Assembly (NCBI RefSeq): GCF_003609995.1
Contig: NZ_AP018786.1
Coordinates: 1,622,001-1,686,000 of the forward strand
Length of the DNA stretch: 64,000 nucleotides
Reading direction: 5' to 3'
Source of the DNA: Sutterella megalosphaeroides
Lineage (GTDB): Bacteria; Pseudomonadota; Gammaproteobacteria; Burkholderiales; Burkholderiaceae_F
The notes under the pieces were generated by a model. The model was given only the letters and a program-made list of their open reading frames with translations. It was not told the DNA's origin and ran no database searches. Shown one piece after another: positions 16,328 to 24,367 of the stretch (positions are counted from its first letter, which is position 1; every line of letters starts with the position of its first letter). The translations under genes were made by a program, and so were the position numbers.

Positions 16328-17484
16328 ATGAAGAAGACTCTTGCCGCTCTCGCCGTTCTCGGCGCTTTTGCCGGTACCGCTGCCGCCGCCGACGTGCACC
16401 TCTACGGTGTCGTCGACACGGGCCTTGCGTACACTACAAGAACACCGAACTCGCCACGTCCGAAGCCGCCCTCACGCACGGCAGCGAAAGCCAGTTCGCG
16501 ATGCAGTCGGGCTACAACTCCGGCTCCCCCTTCGGCCTCCGCGGCACGGAAGACCTCGGTAACGGCCTCAAGGTCGGCTTCAAGCTCGAAAACGGCTTCT
16601 CCTCCGACGACGGCAACTTCAAGTACGAAGACCGCCTCTTCGGCCGTGAAGCCAGCCTCTCGCTCATCAGCGAATTCGGCACGTTCTCCTTCGGTCGCAT
16701 GGGCGCCCTCGGCGCCGCTGCCGGTACGTACGACGTGGTCTACGCGATCGGCGACGCCTTCGACGGCGGCGACAACGACGTCTTCGGCATGCACTCGTCC
16801 TCCCGCTACGACAACATGGTGACCTACCAGTCGCCGAAGTTCGCCGGCGTCCAGGCCACGGCCCAGTACTCCTTCAAGCAGAACTCGGTTTCGGGCTCCG
16901 GTGATGAAGGCACCTCCAAGGTCGACCGCTACGCCGGTCTCGCCGTGACGGGCGAATTCGGTCCCCTCCAGACCGTCGCCGCTTACGAACTTACGAAGTA
17001 CGCCAACACGAAGGACGCTCACGACGAAACGCACGCCTTCTACCTCGGCGGCAACTATGACCTCCAGGTGATGAAGCTCTTCGCCATGGCCCAGTACACG
17101 AAGGCCGACAAAAACTTCGGCACCTTCGAAAACCCGCTCTCCGGCGCTCAGTTCGCCGGTACTGAAGGCATCGAAAAGGGCATCGACTCCTACGGCCTCC
17201 ACCTCGGTACGATCGTCCCCGTTGCCGGCGGCGACTTCACGGCTGCCGTCTACTACGTCGACGGTGAAACCGACACGCTCCGCAATGCTGATGGCCAAGG
17301 TTCCGCCGAAGCCACCTACCTCGGTCTCTCCGCCCGCTACGTCTACCCGCTCAGTAAGCGCACCTCCGTCTACGTGGGCGCGGGCTATGCTGAAGAAAAG
17401 GCCGACCTGAAGGATGAAGCCGGCAAGGAATCCTACACGAACAAGATCGGCCAGGCTTACGCTGGTATCACCCACACGTTCTAA
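16328..17484 (+). pseudogene. Porin 1, frameshifted near codon 36
   Basis: Outer-membrane trimeric beta-barrel porin of the Neisseria/Burkholderia type. It starts normally with the signal peptide MKKTLAALAVLGAFAGTAAA and first strand DVHLYGVVDTGLAYT. At 16433-16435 one base is missing relative to its paralogues (TAC AC- TAC AAG), and the rest of the porin (YKNTELATSEAALTHG onward, ending GITHTF) lies in the -1 frame up to 17484. Read as it stands, translation would leave the porin frame and stop near 16822. Apart from the lost base the gene looks intact, so the lesion is recent, is a reversible switch, or is a sequencing error. It keeps the porin-array palindrome and terminator. Confidence 0.85.
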
Positions 17485-17564
17485 TTCGAATAGCGCGTTG
17501 GGACACGTCGGATAGCGTGCAAGATTCGACAAACAAAGCAACGCGCGTTTGACATCGAACGTTG

Positions 17565-17602
17565 AAACCCCGCAGGAGCGATCGGCCTGCGGGGTTTTGT
17601 TT
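17565..17602 (+). terminator. Porin terminator, copy 1
   Basis: AAACCCCGCAGG and CCTGCGGGGTTT form a 12-bp stem around the loop AGCGATCGG and run into TTTTGTTTTT. Four near copies occur after other porins or relics. Confidence 0.85.
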
Positions 17603-17642
17603 TTCGCTCTCCATTCGATCTCCCCTCTTCCGTCCGACCGAC

Positions 17643-17658
17643 GTTGCGAAGACGCAAC
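17643..17658. promoter_or_regulatory. Porin-array palindrome, copy 2 (orphaned)
   Basis: GTTGCGAAGACGCAAC is followed at once by mid-porin coding sequence, so the promoter and N-terminal half have been deleted between it and the relic. Confidence 0.5.
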
Positions 17659-18107
17659 ATCCTCTATCTCGGCGGCAACTACGACCTCCACGTTATGAAG
17701 CTCTTCGCTCTCGCCCAGTACATTAAGGCAGGAAGGACCTGGGGTCGCTCGAAGACGCTTTCTCCGATCCCGATTTCGAGGGCACTCAAGGCATCGAAAA
17801 AGGCGTCGACTCGTACGGCTTTCATCTCGGGACAATCGTGCCCCTGGCTGCGGGCGACCTGACGGTCGGCGTCTACTACGCCGAGGGCGACACCTCCACG
17901 CTCCATAGCGCTTGGGGCCGCGGCTGGGCCGAAACCTCCTACGTCGGTCTTTCCGCCCGCTACGCTTATCCCTTGAGCAAGCGCACCTCGCTCTACGCGG
18001 GCGCGGGCTATGCCGAAGAAAAGATCGACCTCAAGAACGACGCCGGCACGAACCGCAACACGAACACGGTCGGTCAGGCGTACGCCGGCATCACCCACAC
18101 GTTCTGA
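17659..18107 (+). pseudogene. Porin 2 relic: C-terminal third only, also frameshifted
   Basis: Codons from LYLGGNYDLHVMKLFALAQY onward match the last ~150 residues of the neighbouring porins. At about 17733 a base is missing, and the frame continues as KDLGSLEDAFSDPDFEG, then YAEGDTSTLHS, and ends SKRTSLYAGAGYAEEK...GITHTF with the C-terminal Phe. There is no signal peptide or start. The upstream palindrome sits directly against the remnant, which marks a deletion junction near 17660. It is followed by the usual porin terminator. Confidence 0.85.
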
Positions 18108-18150
18108 TTCGGTCCGCGCATCGGACAGGCCCGGAGGGGCCTTCCAAACC

Positions 18151-18186
18151 AACCCCCGCAGGAGCGATCGGCCTGCGGGGGTTTTC
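18151..18186 (+). terminator. Porin terminator, copy 2
   Basis: AACCCCCGCAGG / CCTGCGGGGGTT with the same AGCGATCGG loop, after the porin 2 relic. Confidence 0.8.
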
Positions 18187-18227
18187 GCGTCTGTAAACTC
18201 TATCTGCGATTCCTGCCCGGGGGTGCC

Positions 18228-18243
18228 GTTGCGAAAACACAAC
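18228..18243. promoter_or_regulatory. Porin-array palindrome, copy 3
   Basis: GTTGCGAAAACACAAC, 182 bases before the ATG of porin 3. GTTTATCC follows at 18280, the same offset as in the other copies. The 302-base gap 18108-18409 holds only this control region and the preceding terminator. Confidence 0.6.
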
Positions 18244-18409
18244 ATTAGGCTTAACCCTAAAATCCATGGAAACTTTCCCGTTTATCCAGAGTCTTGATTT
18301 TTATGTACAGCTACTTCGTCGAAAAATACGAAGCCTTTTGCTAATTTTCAAAAAGCCGCTTGACTTCTCAATGCGGAGTTCGACTTCCACATTTTTCGGA
18401 AAACAGATC

Positions 18410-19564
18410 ATGAAAAAGACTCTTGCCGCTCTCGCCGTTCTCGGCGCTTTTGCCGGCTCCGCCGCTGCTGCCGATGTTACCGTCTATGGCGTCGTTGACA
18501 CCGGCCTTGCCTACACCTACGAAAACTCCGAACTCGGCGTGTCCGATACCGGCTTCACCGAAGGCACGAACGGCAGCGAAAACCAGTTCGGCATGCAGTC
18601 GGGCTACAACTCGTCCTCGCGCTTCGGCATCAAGGGCACGGAAGACCTCGGCAACGGCCTTAAGGTCGGTTTCAAGCTCGAAAACGGCTTCAGCTCCGAC
18701 GACGGCACGCTCGGCCAGAGCGGCCGCCTCTTCGGTCGTGAATCGAGCCTCTCCTTGATGAGCGAATTCGGCACGATCTCCTTCGGTCGCATGGGCGGTG
18801 TGGCTTCGTCCGCCGGCACCTACGACATCGTCTACTCGATCGCCGACTCCTTCGACGGCGGCGACAACGACGTCCTCGGTCTCAACATCTCCGACCGCTA
18901 CGACAACATGGTGACCTACCAGTCGCCGAAGTTCGCGGGCGTCCAGGGCACGGTTCAGTACTCCTTCAAGCAGGACAACAAGTCTGATACCGACACGGGC
19001 GACGAAGGCACCTCCAAGGTCAACCGCTACGCCTCGTTCGCTCTGACGGGCGACTTCGGCCCCCTCCAGATGGTCGGCGCCTACGAACTCACGAAGTACG
19101 CCAACACCGACAACCACGACGAAACGCATGCCTTCTACCTCGGCGGCAACTACGACTTCCAGGTTCTGAAGCTCTTCGCCATGGCCCAGTACACGAAGGC
19201 CGCCAAGGACTTCGGTACCCTTGAAGATCCGCTTTCCGTTATCGGCAACCTCGCCGGCACCGAAAAGGGCATCGACTCTTACGGTCTCCATCTCGGCACG
19301 ATCGTCCCCGCCTTCGGCGGCGACTTCACGGCTGCGGTCTACTACGTTGACGGCGAAACCGACACCATTGCGGACGTGCTTTCCGCCGACGCCACCTACC
19401 TCGGCGTCTCCGCCCGCTACGTCTACCCGCTCAGCAAGCGCACTTCCATCTACGCCGGTGCCGGCTATGCTGAAGAAAAGATCGACTCCAACGTCGGCCC
19501 CGTCAGCGCTACCGACAAGAACAAGCTCGGTCAGGCTTACGCCGGTATCACGCACACGTTCTAA
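18410..19564 (+). CDS. Porin 3, intact Gram-negative trimeric porin
   Basis: A 384-residue outer-membrane porin for passive diffusion of small hydrophilic solutes. The signal peptide MKKTLAALAVLGAFAGSAAA is cleaved before ADVTVYG. The 16-stranded barrel pattern, the constriction-loop signature FGRMGGVASSAGTYD and the terminal GITHTF (C-terminal Phe for BAM recognition) are all present. ATG at 18410 starts the signal peptide; the frame is open upstream but without any porin sequence. It is very similar to porin 4, with the main differences in loops near residues 45-60, 195-210 and 280-320, as expected for surface-exposed parts. Confidence 0.93.
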   Translation: MKKTLAALAVLGAFAGSAAAADVTVYGVVDTGLAYTYENSELGVSDTGFTEGTNGSENQFGMQSGYNSSSRFGIKGTEDLGNGLKVGFKLENGFSSDDGTLGQSGRLFGRESSLSLMSEFGTISFGRMGGVASSAGTYDIVYSIADSFDGGDNDVLGLNISDRYDNMVTYQSPKFAGVQGTVQYSFKQDNKSDTDTGDEGTSKVNRYASFALTGDFGPLQMVGAYELTKYANTDNHDETHAFYLGGNYDFQVLKLFAMAQYTKAAKDFGTLEDPLSVIGNLAGTEKGIDSYGLHLGTIVPAFGGDFTAAVYYVDGETDTIADVLSADATYLGVSARYVYPLSKRTSIYAGAGYAEEKIDSNVGPVSATDKNKLGQAYAGITHTF

Positions 19565-19644
19565 TTCGGACTGCGCGTCGGCACTCGTCGGATAGCGTGC
19601 AAGATCCGATGCGAACGCCGACACTCGTCTGAAAGCGAATATCG

Positions 19645-19682
19645 AACCCCCGCAGGAGCGATCGGCCTGCGGGGTTTTGTTT
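19645..19682 (+). terminator. Porin terminator, copy 3
   Basis: AACCCCCGCAGG / CCTGCGGGGTT with the shared AGCGATCGG loop, then TTTTGTTTT. Confidence 0.85.
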
Positions 19683-19721
19683 TGCCTATAAACCCGAATT
19701 CGACCCGTTCACTCTATTGCT

Positions 19722-19737
19722 GTTGCGTAAATGCAAC
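19722..19737. promoter_or_regulatory. Porin-array palindrome, copy 4
   Basis: GTTGCGTAAATGCAAC, 181 bases before the ATG of porin 4, with outer arms T and A extending the symmetry. GTTTATCC follows at 19774, and TTGACT at 19854 corresponds to TTGACT at 18360 before porin 3. The gap 19565-19902 has no other content. Confidence 0.6.
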
Positions 19738-19902
19738 ACCGAGCTCACTCTTCTTCATCCGAAACATTTTCCTGTTTATCCGTGACTTGTTATTGCATAG
19801 GCAGGAAACCCAACGAAATTGTCACTTCCTCTTGCTAATTTGGGAAAACCCGCTTGACTTCTGACGGCGGGCTTCGACTCCCCTAAATTTCGGATGCTTA
19901 TC

Positions 19903-21039
19903 ATGAAAAAGACTCTTGCCGCCCTCGCCGTCCTCGGCGCTTTTGCCGGTACCGCCGCTGCGGCCGACGTTAACCTCTACGGCATTATCGATACGGGCCT
20001 CGCCTACACCTACGACAAGGTGACCGACGGTGCGAAGGAAGACACCTTCGGGATGCAGTCGGGTTACAACTCGGCTTCCCGCTTCGGCCTTAAGGGCACC
20101 GAAGAGCTCGGAAACGGCCTTAAGGTGGGCTTCAAGCTCGAAAACGGCTTCACCTCCGACGACGGCAACTTCAAGTACGAAGACCGCCTCTTCGGCCGTG
20201 AAGCGAGCCTCTCGCTCATGAGCGAATTCGGCACGATCTCCTTCGGCCGCATGGGCGGCGTCGCTTCGTCCGCGGGTACGTACGACCTCGTCTACTCGAT
20301 CGCCGACTCCTTCGACGGCGGCGACAACGACGTCCTCGGCCTCCAGATTTCCGACCGCTACGACAACATGGTGACCTACCAGTCGCCGAAGTTCGCGGGC
20401 GTTCAGGGGACGGCCCAGTACTCCTTCAAGCAGAATTCGGTCTCCGGCGAAGGCACGGAAGGCACCTCCAAGGTCGACCGCTACGCGTCGCTCGCTCTGA
20501 CGGGCGACTTCGGGCCGCTGCAGCTGGTGGGCGCCTACGAACTCTCGAAGTACGCCAACACGGCCGACGAGCACGACGAAACGCACGCTTTCTACGTGGG
20601 CGGCAACTACGACCTCCAGGTCCTGAAGCTCTTCGCCCTCGCCCAGTACACGAAGGCGGGCAAGAACTTCGGTTCCTACTCCGACCTCCTCGGCGCCCTC
20701 GCTCCGACGGCCGAAGGCGACGAAAAGGGGATCGACAGCTACGGTCTCCACCTCGGTACGATCGTCCCGGTTCTCGGCGGCGACCTCACGGCCGGCGTCT
20801 ACTATGTCGACGGCGAAACCGACACCCTCACGAACGGCTCCGTCCAGGGCTCGGCCGACATGACCTATCTCGGCTTCTCCGCCCGCTACGCCTATCCCTT
20901 GAGCAAGCGCACGTCCGTCTACTTCGGTGCGGGCTACGCCGAAGAAAAGATCGATCCGTCGGCTTCCATCACGACCTTCGAGGACGAATACACGCACAAG
21001 ATCGGTCAGGCTTACGCCGGCATCACGCACAAGTTCTAA
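19903..21039 (+). CDS. Porin 4, intact Gram-negative trimeric porin
   Basis: A 378-residue outer-membrane porin with signal peptide MKKTLAALAVLGAFAGTAAA, mature start ADVNLYGIIDTGLAYTY, constriction-loop segment FGRMGGVASSAGTYDLVYSI, and terminal GITHKF. An in-frame ATG three codons upstream (19894) is an alternative start; the inner one matches the paralogues. Long stretches are nearly identical to porin 3, including the 3' untranslated sequence (TCGGATAGCGTGCAAGATCC), pointing to recent duplication or gene conversion. Followed by the shared terminator and then the TnpB element. Confidence 0.93.
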   Translation: MKKTLAALAVLGAFAGTAAAADVNLYGIIDTGLAYTYDKVTDGAKEDTFGMQSGYNSASRFGLKGTEELGNGLKVGFKLENGFTSDDGNFKYEDRLFGREASLSLMSEFGTISFGRMGGVASSAGTYDLVYSIADSFDGGDNDVLGLQISDRYDNMVTYQSPKFAGVQGTAQYSFKQNSVSGEGTEGTSKVDRYASLALTGDFGPLQLVGAYELSKYANTADEHDETHAFYVGGNYDLQVLKLFALAQYTKAGKNFGSYSDLLGALAPTAEGDEKGIDSYGLHLGTIVPVLGGDLTAGVYYVDGETDTLTNGSVQGSADMTYLGFSARYAYPLSKRTSVYFGAGYAEEKIDPSASITTFEDEYTHKIGQAYAGITHKF

Positions 21040-21119
21040 TTCGGGCCGTGCGTCGGCACTCGTCGGATAGCGTGCAAGATCCGACGCGAACGCCGACCCT
21101 CGTCTGAAAACGGACATCA

Positions 21120-21157
21120 AAACCCCGCAGGAGCGATCGGCCTGCGGGGTTTTGTTT
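21120..21157 (+). terminator. Porin terminator, copy 4
   Basis: AACCCCGCAGG / CCTGCGGGGTT with the AGCGATCGG loop, then TTTTGTTTTA. Confidence 0.85.
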
Positions 21158-21259
21158 TACGCCGAATTCGCAACGTCCGAATCCGACCCCACGACCTCAA
21201 GTGAGAGCGAAATGCGGGGACCCCCGAGCCTTTGAAATACCTTCGGTACAATTTCACCC

Positions 21260-22711
21260 ATGACCCAAGGACGCAAATTTTCCGCACGCTTCTCGAATGA
21301 CGCCTCCAGGTACGGCTACCTAACGTGGTCGGCCGCCCAGTCGTTCATTTACAACGAGAAGGTGCGCGAACAACGCTACTTCGACAGCCTCTACAGGCTG
21401 ATCGACGAGACGAAGCGGCACTGCCAGCCGATTCGTCCGGAGTGTTGCGTGGATCGTCCGCAGCCGGATCAGAAATACGCTCACCTTGTCGACTTCGAGG
21501 AGATGCCGTGGCTCCGCGAGGTGCCCTCGATGATCTACGGCATCGGCGCCTATCGGTTTTGTCAAGCGTCCCGGCGAATGCTCAGCGGGCTCGCCGGCCG
21601 TCCGAAGGTGCATCCGATCAAGGAGTCGGATCGCGTCTTGCAACTGACTCGAAAGTATTTCGCGATCGAGCCGCACACGCGCAAGGGGTGGTTCGTCCTG
21701 CAGTTCGGCTCCAAACAGAAGCCCGGCGGCAGCATCCTCTTCAAGGCGCATCGTGAATTCTTGATGCCCGCGATGGTCTTCGTGAAGCTCTCGGCTCGCG
21801 GGCTGTCGGTCTCCTTCTGTTATGAAGACCCCAAAGATCTCGAGTGCTTTCCCGAAACGGAAGAAGAGATCTCGGCACGTCTGATGCAATACACGAAGGA
21901 CGAGTTGCAGAAGAAGACGATCGGGGTGGACCGCGGCGTCGCGCGTCCCGTGCAGTCGAGCCACCGCGAGGCCCCCTACGGCCTTACGAAAAAGCAGCTC
22001 CAAAAAATTGCGAGTCGGGAACGCCATCGCAAGCGTCTGCAGCGCCGGCTTGCCAAGGCCAAAAAGGGGAGCAATAACCGTCGCAAAGTGAAGCGTCGTC
22101 TGGGGCGAACCTATCAGTACCAACGCAACGTCCTGGAGGACTTCGCTCATCAGACGAGCCATGCGCTCGTGTCGCTCGAAGACACCTGGCTTATCGTGCT
22201 CGAAGCGCTGAAGATCGACAATATGGTCAAACGTCCTGCTCCGGAGTACGACGAAGAAACCGGGCGACCGCTCAAGAACGGTGCTTCGGCGCATGCGGGC
22301 CTGGCAGAGTCCATTTTGAAGAGCGGCTGGGGGAAAGTCAGAACCTATTTGAGATACAAGGCCCTCAAGGCCGGAAAGCTTGTCCTTGAGGTCGACCCTA
22401 AGAACACCTCGCGTCGATGCCCCGTTTGCGGGCTTATAGATCCAAAGAACCGTCCCTCGCAGGCGGTCTTCCATTGTGTGCGATGCGGCTTTGAAGACAA
22501 CGCGGACCACGCCGCCGCGATCAACATTCGTGATCGCGGGATCGACATGCTTCTGTCGGGGCTCTACAAGCCGAAAACGAGGAAAAAGCTTCTTCGCACG
22601 AAGAAGGCGAAGCCGTCTTCGGTGAAGCTAGGCCCGGATCGGGCCGATGTAATGCCTGTGGAGCTGACGGCCCCCGACAAGACCGAGGTCTTGTCGGCAT
22701 GTCGGCGTTGA
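21260..22711 (+). CDS. tnpB: TnpB RNA-guided nuclease
   Basis: A 483-residue TnpB protein, the transposon ancestor of Cas12, which uses an RNA from its own right end to cut DNA at the donor site. The RuvC triad appears complete: Asp224 in IGVDRGVARP, Glu315 in LIVLEALKIDN and Asp416 in NADHAAAIN. A zinc finger with CPVCG (Cys387/390) and CVRCG (Cys406/409) lies between the last two. A basic helical stretch (RERHRKRLQRRLAKAKKG) follows the first Asp. Length is at the long end for TnpB, with about 50 residues after the last catalytic Asp. ATG at 21260 fits the first conserved residues; the ribosome site is weak. Confidence 0.9.
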   Translation: MTQGRKFSARFSNDASRYGYLTWSAAQSFIYNEKVREQRYFDSLYRLIDETKRHCQPIRPECCVDRPQPDQKYAHLVDFEEMPWLREVPSMIYGIGAYRFCQASRRMLSGLAGRPKVHPIKESDRVLQLTRKYFAIEPHTRKGWFVLQFGSKQKPGGSILFKAHREFLMPAMVFVKLSARGLSVSFCYEDPKDLECFPETEEEISARLMQYTKDELQKKTIGVDRGVARPVQSSHREAPYGLTKKQLQKIASRERHRKRLQRRLAKAKKGSNNRRKVKRRLGRTYQYQRNVLEDFAHQTSHALVSLEDTWLIVLEALKIDNMVKRPAPEYDEETGRPLKNGASAHAGLAESILKSGWGKVRTYLRYKALKAGKLVLEVDPKNTSRRCPVCGLIDPKNRPSQAVFHCVRCGFEDNADHAAAINIRDRGIDMLLSGLYKPKTRKKLLRTKKAKPSSVKLGPDRADVMPVELTAPDKTEVLSACRR

Positions 22712-22720
22712 ATCAGGAAG

Positions 22721-22740
22721 CCCCCGCATTCATGCGGGGG
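22721..22740 (+). other. Right-end hairpin of the TnpB element, likely end of its guide RNA scaffold
   Basis: CCCCCGCAT / ATGCGGGGG is a perfect 9-bp stem with a 2-base loop, ten bases after the tnpB stop. In related elements the guide (omega) RNA overlaps the 3' end of tnpB and this region, with the guide read from the flanking DNA; here the flank is porin-relic sequence. Confidence 0.5.
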
Positions 22741-22745
22741 TGGAT

Positions 22746-22799
22746 CACGCACAAGATCGGCAGGCGTACTACGGCATCACCCACGCGTCTGAATAGAGC
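22746..22799 (+). pseudogene. Porin relic: last ~17 codons of a porin, downstream of TnpB
   Basis: CACGCACAAGATCGG followed by CAGGCGTACTACGGCATCAC corresponds to the porin ending HKIGQAY-GITH, with one base lost after ATCGG and a changed final codon. It abuts the TnpB right end and is followed by a porin-type terminator. The 383-base gap 22712-23094 holds this relic, that terminator and the control region of porin 5. Confidence 0.7.
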
Positions 22800-22823
22800 C
22801 GCCTGTCGGACAATCCTCAAATT

Positions 22824-22859
22824 AAACCCCGAAGGAGAAATCGGCCTGCGGGGTTTTTG
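22824..22859 (+). terminator. Porin terminator, diverged copy 5 (belongs to the relic)
   Basis: AACCCCG / CGGGGTT with a loop related to the other four copies (GAAATCGGCC in place of GCGATCGGCC), then TTTTTGTTGT. Confidence 0.7.
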
Positions 22860-22922
22860 TTGTCGCCTCGCCTTCGGGATTCCGGCCATCGACCACGATT
22901 CCTCAACCGAGTTGACGGCCCC

Positions 22923-22938
22923 GTTGCAAACCCGCAAC
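22923..22938. promoter_or_regulatory. Porin-array palindrome, copy 5
   Basis: GTTGCAAACCCGCAAC, 172 bases before the ATG of porin 5. GTTTATCC follows at 22974. Confidence 0.55.
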
Positions 22939-23094
22939 AGCCGAGCAGTCCTGAAGGACAACCGCCCTCCCCTGTTTATCCGCGTATTCGCCTCGCAAAG
23001 ACACATCCCGCTGGCCGTAGCCGCACGCCTTTGGTACCGTTCTTCTAAAGTCCGCCCTGCGGACGCTTCCCTCACTCGTTTCTCCTTCCTCATC

Positions 23095-24300
23095 ATGAAA
23101 AAGACTTCCGCCGCTCTCGCGGTTTTCACCGCCCTCACCGCCCTCACCTCTCTCTCGGGCGCTGCGTCCGCCGCCGACGTCTCGGTCTACGGCGTCGTCG
23201 ACACCGGGCTTCTCTACACGTCCCGCAACGTCATCCTCGCCGCCGAAACGAATCCGGACGCGTTCACGGGCGGGCGCGTGCACGGTTTTGAAATGCAGTC
23301 GGGCTACAACGCGAGCTCCCGCATCGGTCTCAAGGGCTCGGAAGACCTCGGCAACGGCCTCAAGGCGAGCTTCGTCCTTGAAAACGGGCTCTTCACGGAC
23401 GACGGTTCGATGAAGTACGACCGGCTCTTCGGACGCGAAGCCCTGCTCGGCCTTTCGGGCGAATTCGGAACGGTTGCGTTCGGGCGCACCGGGGGCGTTG
23501 CGTCCGCCGCGGGATCGTTCGACCTCGTCTACCTGACCGCGGACGCCTTCGACGGCGGCGACAACCTCGTTTTCGGCATGCAGGCCTCGGACCGCTACGA
23601 CAATACGGCTACCTACCAAACGCCGAAGTTCGCGGGCCTCCGGGGTACGGTGCAGTATTCCTTTAAGACGGATTCTCTCGATGGCGAAGGCACCGAAGGC
23701 ACCTCCAAGGCCGACCGCTACGCCTCGATCGCCGTGACGGGCGACTTCGGTCCGCTTCAGTGGGTCGGCGCCTACGAACTCACGAAGTACGCCAACACCG
23801 ACCGCGCCGACGACACGAACGCCGTCTACCTCGGCGGCAACTACGATGCGGGCTTTGCCAAAGTCTTCCTGCTCGCCCAGTACACGGATGCGGGGAAGAG
23901 CTTTGCGAGCTTCGTGAACGCTCTGGAACCCGACGCGGCCGCGGGCTTTGCGGGCGCCGAGCACGGGTTCGACAGTTGGGGGTTGCACGTCGGCGCGATC
24001 GTTCCCGTGGCAGGCGGCGACCTGACGGCGGGCGTCTACTATGTCGACGGTGAAACGGCCGCGGTCGACTACATCGACTACACGAACAAACAGGATCTCA
24101 CCTATCTCGGTCTTTCGGCGCGCTACGTCTATCCCCTGAGCAAGCGCACGTCCCTCTACGCGGGCGCAGGTTGGGCGCGTGAAGAAGTCACGTCGACCTT
24201 CAGTCTCACCCCCGGGGGGCGCCCCACGCCTTCTTACCGGCTTCCGACTGACAAAAACACCTACACTCAAGCGTACGCGGGCGTAACCCACACGTTCTGA
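23095..24300 (+). CDS. Porin 5, intact and more divergent
   Basis: A 401-residue outer-membrane porin. The signal peptide (MKKTSAALAVFTALTALTSL...) is longer than in porins 1-4 and is cleaved near SAA-ADVSVYG. The constriction segment reads FGRTGGVASAAGSFD, and the protein ends GVTHTF. Loops near residues 45-60 and 365-385 (rich in Pro, Gly and Arg) are unlike those of porins 3 and 4, and codon-level identity to them is lower, so this is an older paralogue. The start is fixed by the signal peptide. It probably heads a two-gene transcript with porin 6, since no terminator or palindrome lies in the 67-base gap. Confidence 0.92.
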   Translation: MKKTSAALAVFTALTALTSLSGAASAADVSVYGVVDTGLLYTSRNVILAAETNPDAFTGGRVHGFEMQSGYNASSRIGLKGSEDLGNGLKASFVLENGLFTDDGSMKYDRLFGREALLGLSGEFGTVAFGRTGGVASAAGSFDLVYLTADAFDGGDNLVFGMQASDRYDNTATYQTPKFAGLRGTVQYSFKTDSLDGEGTEGTSKADRYASIAVTGDFGPLQWVGAYELTKYANTDRADDTNAVYLGGNYDAGFAKVFLLAQYTDAGKSFASFVNALEPDAAAGFAGAEHGFDSWGLHVGAIVPVAGGDLTAGVYYVDGETAAVDYIDYTNKQDLTYLGLSARYVYPLSKRTSLYAGAGWAREEVTSTFSLTPGGRPTPSYRLPTDKNTYTQAYAGVTHTF

Positions 24301-24367
24301 GACGTCGCACTCTCTTTGAACCTCGAACCCGGGCCCAAATCTACCCTCCGGTCAGGATATCCTCACC

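Larger units (their letters stand above)
21200..22747 (+). mobile_element. Solo-TnpB insertion of the IS200/IS605 superfamily (IS1341-like)
   Basis: The element carries TnpB but no TnpA transposase in this window. The right end is marked by the hairpin at 22721-22740 with the short tail TGGATCAC, as is usual for IS605-type right ends. The left boundary is approximate: a small GC-rich inverted repeat (CGGGGACCCCCG) lies near 21214. The element sits between porin 4 and a relic of another porin's last codons. Mobility would need a TnpA from elsewhere. Confidence 0.6.

Noticed and set aside
16267-16330. ATG-like start at 16267 for the long porin 1 frame.
   Set aside because: The product would begin with a non-signal Arg-rich sequence; the true signal peptide starts at 16328 in another frame, which shows a frameshift and not an alternative start.
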